Assembly (NCBI GenBank): GCA_024698125.1
Contig: JAILRQ010000046.1
Coordinates: forward strand, 1-45,855
Origin: Acholeplasmatales bacterium
GTDB lineage: Bacteria; Bacillota_I; Bacilli_A; Acholeplasmatales; Anaeroplasmataceae
Length of the DNA stretch: 45,855 nt
Direction: 5' to 3'
Shown: one piece after another, positions 8,908 through 17,281 of the stretch
How the letters are laid out: the number at the start of each line of letters is the position of its first letter
Numbering within the stretch: the stretch's first letter is position 1
Program-made: the position numbers and the translations under genes
The notes under the pieces: generated by a model
Told to the model about the DNA's origin: nothing
Seen by the model: the letters and a program-made list of their open reading frames with translations, nothing else
Databases searched by the model: none

Positions 8908-10470
8908 TTAGCTTATCTTCTTTAAATCGTTAATATAATCTTGTGATACAGCGAATGCTCTCTTACCAAATAGCTTATCTAGTAAAGCACTTAGCTGATC
9001 AAGCTCATTACGTAGGAATGAAAGGTTTAATGATTCAAACTTACGTAGGATCTTATTACATAGCATGTAATCAAGACCTTCAATTTCAGTAAATCCACAT
9101 GCGATATAGCATGGAACGAATAATCTAATCTGCTTCATAATACGGTTTCCGAATGCAATCTTGAACTTTGCTTGGATGAAATCATCAAGCTTCATAAATG
9201 ATTCCATAACTCTTGCAGAAATTGTAATGTCTCTTTGAGCTGCCTTGAATAGCTCATCAATATACTCAAATGACATTTGTACATTTTCAGTATAAGGTGC
9301 ATCAACTAGCTCAGCCTTATGGTTGATAACGATAGGTAGGGCACGGTCATAAACCTTATCTGTGATTGTAAATGTAGAGTCGTCCTTGTTGGCTGTTCCA
9401 ATGAACCAAATATTTTGATTAATTAATAACTTACCATTAATGAATAGCTTTGGATCAGTTGGATCAGAACCAGATACAACATCAATTAACCATTGAGATG
9501 GGTCTGGCATTTCCATTACTGATAGGAACTCAGCAAAATAGTACTCGATACGGGCAAGGTTCATCTCATCTAGTACGATGAAGTTAGGCTTGTCAGAGTA
9601 TCCTGCTTGATATACACACTTTAAGAAGTCTGTTTCATTAAATCTCTTTGTAAACTCATTTAAGTATCCAAGTAACTCAGCACGGTCACGCCATGAAGGC
9701 TGTACTGAAATAATTGATGCTGGCTTATTAAAGAACTTACCCATTGCGTATGGTAGGGAAGTCTTTCCTGTTCCTGAAATACCCTCTAGGATAAGAACCT
9801 TAGATGTTCCCATACCTGCAATATAACGGGCAATAACTGGCTTAGCATAGTATAGGTGTAGCTGTGATGCAGCATATCCAATGAATCTATCACATAGTCC
9901 ACTTAAATCAAGCATGTCATTAGAAGTCATAATTGTATATTCTGGATTTGATCTATAGAAATTATCAACCTGAATAAGCTTAATAAATCTACCAGTATAC
10001 TCCTCTTGCTCCTCTTCCTCAGCAGGTGCTAATTGAGGGTTGAATAGGTCATCTGGATTAACCTCAGTTTCTCCACCAGAGATTTGGCTTACACGTAGGG
10101 CAAGAATCTTATTCTTCTCATCTACAAGCTCTACTACCTTCTTGTTTAGTAATTGAACCTGATCAATAAGCTCATCCTTTTCGATTTCTCTTCCTCTAAA
10201 CTTGTTATATCTCTTACATAGAATTACGATTAATGTAATTAGTAAAACGATAAACGCAATGTTAATAAATAGAACAACAACATATGCAACCCAGTCTAGT
10301 GCATTCCATTCACTATTGTGAATAGATGCATCAGCTAAATCCTTAAAATAATTCTTAATGTCTGTTCCAAACCACTTTCCAAAGGCTTTTCCTATACTTG
10401 AAAAGAATGTACCAAAGTTTTTAAAGAATGCCTTTAAAAAGTTATAATAATATCTAGCAAATTCACTCAT
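8908..10470 (-). CDS. Membrane-anchored McrB-like AAA+ ATPase
   Basis: TM WVAYVVVLFINIAFIVLLITLIVIL; Walker A EGISGTGKTSLPYAMG; SVQPSWRDRAELLGY; Walker B NFIVLDEMNLARIEYYFAEFLS; WFIGTANKDDSTFTITDKVYDRA. ATG 10470 preceded by GGAAGGAGAG. Confidence 0.88.
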   Translation of the reverse strand: MSEFARYYYNFLKAFFKNFGTFFSSIGKAFGKWFGTDIKNYFKDLADASIHNSEWNALDWVAYVVVLFINIAFIVLLITLIVILCKRYNKFRGREIEKDELIDQVQLLNKKVVELVDEKNKILALRVSQISGGETEVNPDDLFNPQLAPAEEEEQEEYTGRFIKLIQVDNFYRSNPEYTIMTSNDMLDLSGLCDRFIGYAASQLHLYYAKPVIARYIAGMGTSKVLILEGISGTGKTSLPYAMGKFFNKPASIISVQPSWRDRAELLGYLNEFTKRFNETDFLKCVYQAGYSDKPNFIVLDEMNLARIEYYFAEFLSVMEMPDPSQWLIDVVSGSDPTDPKLFINGKLLINQNIWFIGTANKDDSTFTITDKVYDRALPIVINHKAELVDAPYTENVQMSFEYIDELFKAAQRDITISARVMESFMKLDDFIQAKFKIAFGNRIMKQIRLFVPCYIACGFTEIEGLDYMLCNKILRKFESLNLSFLRNELDQLSALLDKLFGKRAFAVSQDYINDLKKIS

Positions 10471-10509
10471 ATCTGCTCTCTCCTTCCAAGGACTCAATCA
10501 TTTTTACTT

Positions 10510-11514
10510 TTATTCTTCGTCCTTATCACTACTATCTTCTGTAGTGCTTTCTTCTTCATCGGTTTTTGTTTCTGCATTTTCCTTTGCAGCGGCCTCCTGC
10601 TCTGCTCTTAATTGAGCTAGAAGCTCTGCCTTCATTTTCTCTCTTTCTTCCTCAAGAGATTTCTTCATTTCTTCCTTTTCTGCTTCTTGATTTGCACTCA
10701 TCTTAGCAGTCTTGATATCCATGATATTCTTAATTACCATAAACATTTCAAATATTAGGAATGCTCCAGTAAATAGAACAACTATTACAAATCCCTTCTT
10801 TGGATTTGATAGCCAATTAATAAAGTTTCCAGCCCCGCTCCAGTGTCCAATATAAACAGCCTTAATATCACTTGATGATTGAACAATTTGAATAGGTCCT
10901 GATGTATATTGATAAGTATAAATGGCTAAGGCTTTCTCTGCATCAGTTAATGAATTATAATCCTCTGCAGTACCCTTATAAATATCTCCTTGTAAAACAT
11001 AAGCTGAGATGCTACCATCTGTTGCATAAACAAAATCTACGATTCTGTGGGTATTTAAAAATCCTTCAGTATTTGATGTTGGGTTTTCACTTACTGTATC
11101 CCAGAATGTTACGACATCTCCAATTTTAAGCTTTGAAGCTTTAAAGCTTGTATTTACCCAAATTAAGTCTCCTGCATCAAATGTAGGCGACATTGAGTTA
11201 GATGCTACAACCTCGTATCCTAATCCAAAAACATTCTTAACCTTTCCATTTTTAGATCCTGCGATTTGTGAAATAGAGAAAAGTAAAAGAATAAAAATAA
11301 ATGCATAGAAAATAGAATTAACAACGATGTTAGTTATATACAATGCTTTTTTCTTTTTGCTTTCTTTATCTAAAGCAGCATCCTCTCCTGATGCTGGAAC
11401 ATCTTCTTTTGTATTATTTGCAGCTACTGAAGACTCTTCGTTAGTGTCATTTGTAGCTACTGAAGCTTCTTCATTAATATCTTGGTCATTATTATTTGAA
11501 AAATCGTTATTCAT
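10510..11514 (-). CDS. Signal peptidase I, SipW/ER type (second copy)
   Basis: VVASNSMSPTFDAGDLIWV; FLNTHRIVDFVY (His); VLQGDIYKG; C-terminal TM and charged tail. ATG 11514 preceded by GAAAGGAG. Confidence 0.85.
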   Translation of the reverse strand: MNNDFSNNNDQDINEEASVATNDTNEESSVAANNTKEDVPASGEDAALDKESKKKKALYITNIVVNSIFYAFIFILLLFSISQIAGSKNGKVKNVFGLGYEVVASNSMSPTFDAGDLIWVNTSFKASKLKIGDVVTFWDTVSENPTSNTEGFLNTHRIVDFVYATDGSISAYVLQGDIYKGTAEDYNSLTDAEKALAIYTYQYTSGPIQIVQSSSDIKAVYIGHWSGAGNFINWLSNPKKGFVIVVLFTGAFLIFEMFMVIKNIMDIKTAKMSANQEAEKEEMKKSLEEEREKMKAELLAQLRAEQEAAAKENAETKTDEEESTTEDSSDKDEE

Positions 11515-11620
11515 AACAACAGCTCCTTTCTCAAAAATACCTTTATTATATTTTATCATATTTGTAATTAAAATAAAATACTCATTTATTTTATAAATGG
11601 TCGCATTATTTATTAAATAA

Positions 11621-11655
11621 CAAAAAAGCGATACTTCTATTGAAATATCGCTTAG
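11621..11655 (-). terminator. Intrinsic terminator after the TasA-like gene
   Basis: Reverse complement AAGCGATA-tttcaatagaag-TATCGCTTTTTT. Confidence 0.85.
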
Positions 11656-11676
11656 ATGTTATTCAAGCAACTAGTC

Positions 11677-12675
11677 TTATGCAGTATAATCTGAAGTCTT
11701 GAATGTTAATGTTTGAGTTAGAGTTTGAGCGAAGATTGCGTCGAAGCAGTCTGCATCATATCCCTCTAACCAATAAGTAAATGTAAATCTGTAGATTGAA
11801 TATGCTGTAGTATTAGTTACTAAAGTCTCTCCTTGGAATCCATCTGCTGAAAGAAGAGAACCATTAGATGTTACATAATTTGTATCAGCTTCATATGTTC
11901 CACCTGAGAAATCAGTTCCTAATACAGCCTCAATGTATGCATTAGCACAGTTTGAAGCAGCAAGAGATTGTCCCATATTATAAACTGTTGAAGCTGATGC
12001 TGTTCCAGTGTAAGTAGTAGTTCCAGTAGTATATCCAGCAATCATTTGAGCTCTTGTATTAGCTGTTACTTTAGCCTCGAATGCATCAACTGCTCCTGTC
12101 TTATCAGCTTGAGCCATTTCTGTACCTGCTGCAGTAGATACAGCGTTAGTTACATCAACTGTTCCACGTAATGCGTTAAGTGCAGAAATCACAGCCTTAT
12201 CTCCTGCATTGTATGAAACAGAAGTTCCAGCATAGTTATTGAATGTGAATCCCTTAGTTAAAGTATATGCTGTTGGATCAGTACTTGCTGTTGTATCTGT
12301 ATCAACAGTGATATTCTTTGCAGCTGAAGTTACCTTTACATACATAACTGCTTGCTTGTAGTTAGTACCAGCATTAACCTCATTACCAGACATATCTACT
12401 AAATCATCATCACTAGATAGTGTTCCAGCAGTTCCTTGAACATAAGTTGCAGCATTTAACTCAGTAGAGCTAAAGTCAAAATCAACTGTAGATCCCCAAG
12501 AGAAGCAGTCATCAGAGATTTGAATTGAGTCTGTTGATGATAGAACCTTGATTGTAGTTGTTGCTGTTACTGTTGCATTAGTTGTGAACCATGCAAATGT
12601 TGTTGTTCCTAGTGCTACGACAGCGAATGCCATAGATAGGATACTTAATAATAATTTTCTCGAAATTTTCTTCAT
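11677..12675 (-). CDS. Secreted TasA/camelysin-like surface protein (SipW-type signal peptide)
   Basis: MKKISRKLLLSILSMAFAVVALGTTTFAWFTTNATVT; C-terminal FTYWLEGYDADCFDAIFAQTLTQTLTF. ATG 12675 preceded by AGGAGAAAGG. Confidence 0.75.
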   Translation of the reverse strand: MKKISRKLLLSILSMAFAVVALGTTTFAWFTTNATVTATTTIKVLSSTDSIQISDDCFSWGSTVDFDFSSTELNAATYVQGTAGTLSSDDDLVDMSGNEVNAGTNYKQAVMYVKVTSAAKNITVDTDTTASTDPTAYTLTKGFTFNNYAGTSVSYNAGDKAVISALNALRGTVDVTNAVSTAAGTEMAQADKTGAVDAFEAKVTANTRAQMIAGYTTGTTTYTGTASASTVYNMGQSLAASNCANAYIEAVLGTDFSGGTYEADTNYVTSNGSLLSADGFQGETLVTNTTAYSIYRFTFTYWLEGYDADCFDAIFAQTLTQTLTFKTSDYTA

Positions 12676-12763
12676 ATTTACCTTTCTCCTTTTCGTTTTT
12701 ATTATTATATTTTCCTTGTTTTTTTCATTTTTTGACAACAAATATTCCTGTGTCCTTAACCTA

Positions 12764-12792
12764 ATTATACCACCGGTATGGTAGTAATTCAA
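12764..12792 (-). promoter_or_regulatory. Promoter with overlapping palindromic element
   Basis: Minus strand TTGAAT-17 bp-TATAAT; TACCA-TACCGG-TGGTA inverted repeat (12768-12783) in the spacer and -10 edge. Confidence 0.6.
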
Positions 12793-12810
12793 GTTTTTTT
12801 GATATACTCG

Positions 12811-14319
12811 CTATGCTTGCCATACGCTAACGAGATACCATACCTCACCTTCTACTGTTGGCTTTACAGTAGTGTTTGCGAAATCGAATAATGTATAGCT
12901 ATCTGTTACATTTCCATCAGCGTCAATGTAATTACCATTCTCATCTGCTCTAGCCCAGCCAAGGAATGAAGCTGTACTATTCTCGATGTACGCAGGTGAA
13001 TCATCCGAAATCAACATGTTGTAAACCTGATTTCTAGTCTTACTGTTATCAATAATAGCTCCTGTTGTAGGATCTGTTACAAGATATGTAAGAGTAGTTG
13101 GATCATTTTCTACAAATGTGTCGTAGTTTGTAAATGACATATCAAATGTTAGCTGTTGATCTAATACTGTATCAATACAATCAGCATCCCATCCCTCAAT
13201 CCATAGAGTTAATGTCATTTTAGCGGTACCAGTTTGACCATAATTATTATCAGCATTTAAAGAAATAATCTTTGCTGCTTCAGTCGTATCTAATCCCTTA
13301 TATGTATCTGGAACGTCAGTATAACTTATGGCATCAATCGTACTATCTGTTCCTGTTCCTGCATCAAGCTCTGCCTGACGGACTGTATTGTAGTATGTTA
13401 ATGCTGCATTCTTATTTCCGTCGTAAGCTGCTCCCGCAGTTCCTACATATGTTGTATTAGATGAAGTGCTACCACTTTCTACCATTGTTGTTGCATATGA
13501 ACCATTTCCTTTATTTAGCTCATATAGTCTTACATCAGATGTTGTCTCCGTTCCACTAGCATTTGTCGATGTAGTAGTTAATGTAAAACGAGCAGCATCT
13601 GAAATATAGGTTCTAAAACTATCCTTGAAGGATGTTGTTATATCATTGCCTTCATAATCTGTAGCAATGTCTGAACCCGCATTATAATGAATAATCTTTC
13701 CTGTAGATTGGTCATATGTATCAAATGAAGCCAAAATACTGTCTGGGAAAGTCATTGTGTCTTGACCTACAGTCTTAAATTCAGTCTTCGGAATAACAGT
13801 ACCATCCTCATATGTAATAGTTCTATTTGAGAAATATACATCCTGAGGGTTTCCTGAAACTGACATAAAATATACATCAAATCTAAAATAATATTTTGAA
13901 TTAATGCTCATTTCAGTTCCGTTAAGTGTTCTAAATACAGTTCCGTTTGTTGTAGTAACAGGCTTAAAACTCATAGAGCTCATAAAATCCTCTACATTTT
14001 CATCTGTTACATCAACATATGTACCTTCTTCTGCATCATACCACTTATCTATTTTATCAGCCTCGCTCCACACAAGCTCCCAACCATTTGCATATGCAAT
14101 CATTGAAGATGCAATTTGCTTATTTGTTAGCTTTGAAGAATAGTTTACACCATCAACTGAGATTTTTAAGTCCTCGTTAGTCTCAGCGCCTAGCTCCATA
14201 TCACTAAACCACGCATTGGTATTAAGCTTAAACCATGCGAATGTTACAGTTCCAGCCACTACAAATAGTAAAACTAGAGTTAGCAAACTAATATAAAGTT
14301 TTCTTGATAAATTAATCAT
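12811..14319 (-). CDS. Secreted TasA-like surface protein (SipW-type signal peptide), larger paralogue
   Basis: MINLSRKLYISLLTLVLLFVVAGTVTFAWFKLNTNAWFSDMELG; C-terminal LTLWIEGWDADCIDTVLDQQLTFDMSF. Confidence 0.72.
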   Translation of the reverse strand: MINLSRKLYISLLTLVLLFVVAGTVTFAWFKLNTNAWFSDMELGAETNEDLKISVDGVNYSSKLTNKQIASSMIAYANGWELVWSEADKIDKWYDAEEGTYVDVTDENVEDFMSSMSFKPVTTTNGTVFRTLNGTEMSINSKYYFRFDVYFMSVSGNPQDVYFSNRTITYEDGTVIPKTEFKTVGQDTMTFPDSILASFDTYDQSTGKIIHYNAGSDIATDYEGNDITTSFKDSFRTYISDAARFTLTTTSTNASGTETTSDVRLYELNKGNGSYATTMVESGSTSSNTTYVGTAGAAYDGNKNAALTYYNTVRQAELDAGTGTDSTIDAISYTDVPDTYKGLDTTEAAKIISLNADNNYGQTGTAKMTLTLWIEGWDADCIDTVLDQQLTFDMSFTNYDTFVENDPTTLTYLVTDPTTGAIIDNSKTRNQVYNMLISDDSPAYIENSTASFLGWARADENGNYIDADGNVTDSYTLFDFANTTVKPTVEGEVWYLVSVWQA

Positions 14320-14395
14320 TCGTTTATCAACCCCTTTAGGTTAGCTCTAAACATTTACCGACATTTTATATAAATAAAATCGTAAATACCACATA

Positions 14396-14423
14396 ATTAT
14401 ATAATATTTTGATTTTATGTCAA
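14396..14423 (-). promoter_or_regulatory. Sigma70-type promoter for the 12811-14319 gene
   Basis: Minus strand TTGACA-16 bp-TATAAT, followed by a ~75-nt leader with an ATTTAC...GTAAAT stem-loop. Confidence 0.65.
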
Positions 14424-14435
14424 TAATGTTTTTCT

Positions 14436-15272
14436 TTATACTAAGCTTTCATGATATGCTTCAAATGACATACCAATCTTAAGCTTTCCTTCAATAATTC
14501 CCATTCTTTCATTATTTTCTCCATAATATGCAACACAATCAGGATCATTTCCATCAAGCCACATAATTATAGAAATTTTATAATCCTCACCTGGATTAAA
14601 GTCTAGGAATGTAGTGTTATAGATGATATTCTCATCATCATCCTCTGAATAATCTGCATTCCAATCAACTGTATCCTTGTAAGACATATTAGCGATTGCT
14701 GCCTGGTAGGCTTCTTCATTTTCCTCGCTAGATTCTGCCTTCTTATAGATAGTACCTGTTGTATCCTTTGTAGAATATACAAGCTGTCCATCCTCTTCAG
14801 TTCCGTGAGAAATGAAGACCCAGAATCTTGCAGCTGATGCTACATCACGAGTATTTTCAGTAATCTTAAATGTGGTTTCAATATCACACGCTTCAGTTCC
14901 TGTATTACCTAAATAGAAGGTATATCCAATATAATTTCCAGCATTTGATGTATATCCACCATCATTATTTAATACAAAATATTCATTTACCTCTGGTTGA
15001 GAGATTGGCTGTGCATCTGAATACTCAGGTGCATTTAAGCTTTGATCTCCTTCACCATCAACTGATTCCTTAAGTACTATTCCCATACCACTTAATTCAT
15101 CATCAATATTAATTGTAAATCCTCCAGTACTCAAACCATAGTATGTTACAAGACCAATAGTTGTAGCAAGTAGTAAGAATAATACAATTAATGTTACTAT
15201 TAACTTTTTCCTTCTAAACAAGCTGACCATACGGTCCTTGGCAAGCTTTTCTGATAAATTACCCTTTGCCAT
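14436..15272 (-). CDS. Membrane-anchored/secreted protein related to the TasA-like paralogues
   Basis: N-terminal TM KKLIVTLIVLFLLLATTIGLVTYYG; C-terminal IIMWLDGNDPDCVAYYGENNERMGIIEGKLKIGMSFEAY. Confidence 0.65.
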   Translation of the reverse strand: MAKGNLSEKLAKDRMVSLFRRKKLIVTLIVLFLLLATTIGLVTYYGLSTGGFTINIDDELSGMGIVLKESVDGEGDQSLNAPEYSDAQPISQPEVNEYFVLNNDGGYTSNAGNYIGYTFYLGNTGTEACDIETTFKITENTRDVASAARFWVFISHGTEEDGQLVYSTKDTTGTIYKKAESSEENEEAYQAAIANMSYKDTVDWNADYSEDDDENIIYNTTFLDFNPGEDYKISIIMWLDGNDPDCVAYYGENNERMGIIEGKLKIGMSFEAYHESLV

Positions 15273-15307
15273 ACTTGGTTTTCCTCCATCATTAATTTAC
15301 AATTCAT

Positions 15308-15352
15308 AAAAAACAGTTGCAATATCGTAATAATCTACTGATACAGCAACTG
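15308..15352 (-). terminator. Intrinsic terminator, expression platform of the c-di-GMP riboswitch
   Basis: Minus strand CAGTTGCTGTATC...GATATTGCAACTG-TTTTTT; 5' arm overlaps the 3' end of the aptamer. Confidence 0.8.
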
Positions 15353-15414
15353 GCTATCCACATGGGACCCTATAGCTTTGCGTCACTAGATTACTCTAGT
15401 TTAGCCTTTTACTC
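15344..15414 (-). ncRNA. Cyclic di-GMP-I (GEMM-I) riboswitch aptamer
   Basis: Minus strand GAGTAAAAGGCTAAACTAGAGTAATCTAGTGACGCAAAGCTATAGGGTCCCATGTGGATAGCCAGTTGCTG, with GEMM signatures AAAGGC-AAAC, GACGCAAAGC, GG-TAGCCAG-TTGC. Confidence 0.9.
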
Positions 15415-15420
15415 ATAGAT

Positions 15421-15449
15421 ATTATATACGATATTAAAAATTATGTCAA
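15421..15449 (-). promoter_or_regulatory. Consensus sigma70 promoter driving the riboswitch
   Basis: Minus strand TTGACA-17 bp-TATAAT immediately upstream of the aptamer. Confidence 0.88.
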
Positions 15450-15469
15450 TTTTTTATGCTTCCAAGAAA

Positions 15470-17281
15470 TTACTCCTCGTCGTCCTCTTCTTCATCAGAT
15501 TCAGAGTCATCTTCCTCTTCATCGCTATCCTCTGAAGCAGCCTTCTTCTTAGGCTCTTCATTTGCAGGTGTAGCCTCTAATTCTTCAGCTTCTGCCTCAG
15601 GCTCTACTGCTGCGGGTGCCTCGTTTGCTTCCTCAGTATTTTCTACAGGTGTCTCAGCACCTTCTGCTGTAGCTGCTGCCACCTCTTCAGTATTTTCTGC
15701 ATCAGCAACTGGTTCCTGTGCATTAACCTCTGCTGCAAGCTCTGCATCAGCATTTTCCTCTGGCTTATTAGCCTCTTGCTCCTTAGCAGGATCAAATGTA
15801 TGCTCATCCCACTTACGAAGTCTTATGAAGTCTGCTAGCTCAGCCTCAGAAATAGGCTTTGAATAGTAGTAACCTTGTCCTAGAGTTACTCCAAGACCCT
15901 TTACATACTCTGCTTGATCAGCAGTCTCAATTCCCTCTGATACAACAACACGGTGTGCAACCTCTGCTGTTTCAATAAGCATCTTAGCGAATTTCTCCTT
16001 AATAGACTTAGCCTCTTCCTTCTCAGCAGCAAGCTTTTCTGCATCTGATGTTGTAGGTCTAGGATTATTTGGATCTGCTTCAACCTCATCAAGGAAGAAA
16101 TTACGAGAAATCTTAATCATATCAATAGGCTCTTTACTAATCTTTGTGATTGTAGAGTAGTCTAGATCAAATCCGTCTACTGCGATTGTAAATCCTGCAT
16201 CACGAAGCTTTAGTAGGTTTTGCTTAACGTTATCCATCTTCTCAAACATTGCGTATCCTGAAATCTCAAGTACGATTGAAGATGCTGCAACTGATGCCTT
16301 CTTAGCAACTAGTACTAGGTCATCAGCTAGTGTTTCATATGTTAATTGCTTTGTAGATAGGTTAAGTGTTAGGTGGAAATCATCACCAACAAGTGGTTGA
16401 ACCTCCTTAAACTTAGAGCATAATAGCTCAAGTCCCCATTTACCTACCCAATAAATGTCTCCACTCTTTTCCATGATAGACATGAACTTAGCTGGTGGTA
16501 ATACACCTTGCTCTGGGTGGTTCCAACGCATTAAGGCCTCAAATCCATATACATTATCTGTATTGAGGTTAATGATTGGTTGATAGTATAGACAGAATTC
16601 CTTATTAAGGATAGCCTTCTTAATCTCTAAGAAGAACTTGTAGTTCTCTGACTCATCAGCAGCAAGAGTTCTATAGTACATAGTGTACTTATTTCCACCC
16701 TCACGCTTAGAAATATATGTTGAAAGCTCTAGATTCTTAATAAGCTCATCAGCACTTCTTCCGCATGATGGGTACATACAAATACCTGCAGATGCCGTAA
16801 GAGAAATAGAATCTCTTGTAGATACATAAAGCTTAACTCTTACATCAGCAAGTAGCTGATCAGTTACCTTACATACCTGCTCATAAGTTAGATTATCCTT
16901 AATGAAAATCATAAACTCATCATTACTATAATTTGAAATTACAGTTCTATAAGGGAATCTTTTAACAAAACGCTGTGCAATCTCTGTTAAGAACTCCTGG
17001 CATTGCTCACGACCGAATATGTCATTCATTGAAGTGAAGTTATCAATGTCTAGATAGATTAGAGTAAACTCTCCAAATCTTCCTACCTTCTTAATATAAT
17101 TTGAAATTGCTTTATCCATTTCAGCCTTAGTGATAGTTTGCTCTGTTAAATTATCACTTTCCTCATGGAACTTTCTGTAGTTGTACTTAATTAGGAAGAA
17201 AAATAGAACTCCTAATAAAATTACTGCTAGTACTGCTATTAATGTTACCATTAATGCACTGCTTCCTGAAACTAATAGCAT
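15470..17281 (-). CDS. Membrane-anchored degenerate GGDEF-EAL protein with acidic C-terminal tail
   Basis: NYSNDEFMIFI in place of GGDEF; YGFEALMRWNHPEQG intact EAL but VDGFDLDYSTITK in place of DDFGTGYSS; tail EEDDSESDEEEDDEE. Confidence 0.85.
   Translation of the reverse strand: MLLVSGSSALMVTLIAVLAVILLGVLFFFLIKYNYRKFHEESDNLTEQTITKAEMDKAISNYIKKVGRFGEFTLIYLDIDNFTSMNDIFGREQCQEFLTEIAQRFVKRFPYRTVISNYSNDEFMIFIKDNLTYEQVCKVTDQLLADVRVKLYVSTRDSISLTASAGICMYPSCGRSADELIKNLELSTYISKREGGNKYTMYYRTLAADESENYKFFLEIKKAILNKEFCLYYQPIINLNTDNVYGFEALMRWNHPEQGVLPPAKFMSIMEKSGDIYWVGKWGLELLCSKFKEVQPLVGDDFHLTLNLSTKQLTYETLADDLVLVAKKASVAASSIVLEISGYAMFEKMDNVKQNLLKLRDAGFTIAVDGFDLDYSTITKISKEPIDMIKISRNFFLDEVEADPNNPRPTTSDAEKLAAEKEEAKSIKEKFAKMLIETAEVAHRVVVSEGIETADQAEYVKGLGVTLGQGYYYSKPISEAELADFIRLRKWDEHTFDPAKEQEANKPEENADAELAAEVNAQEPVADAENTEEVAAATAEGAETPVENTEEANEAPAAVEPEAEAEELEATPANEEPKKKAASEDSDEEEDDSESDEEEDDEE

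Noticed and set aside
6220-10470. Canonical McrBC type IV restriction system
   Set aside because: The ATPase has a TM anchor and no DNA-binding domain, the partner shows no evident nuclease motif, and the neighbours are signal peptidases and secreted proteins.
12796-12840. Hairpin ctcgttagcgtatg-gcaag-catagcgag at the end of the larger TasA-like gene as a terminator
   Set aside because: On the minus strand it is followed by an A-rich stretch rather than a U-tract.
15321-15435. AATATCGTA (15321-15329) / TACGATATT (15427-15435) complementarity as an antiterminator for the riboswitch
   Set aside because: The second arm lies in the spacer of the TTGACA-17-TATAAT promoter, upstream of the expected TSS, so it should not be transcribed.
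15456-15866. Plus-strand Ser-rich ORF (MLPRNYSSSSSSSSDSESSSS...)
   Set aside because: It is the antisense reading of the acidic GAA/GAT-rich tail of the minus-strand EAL gene.
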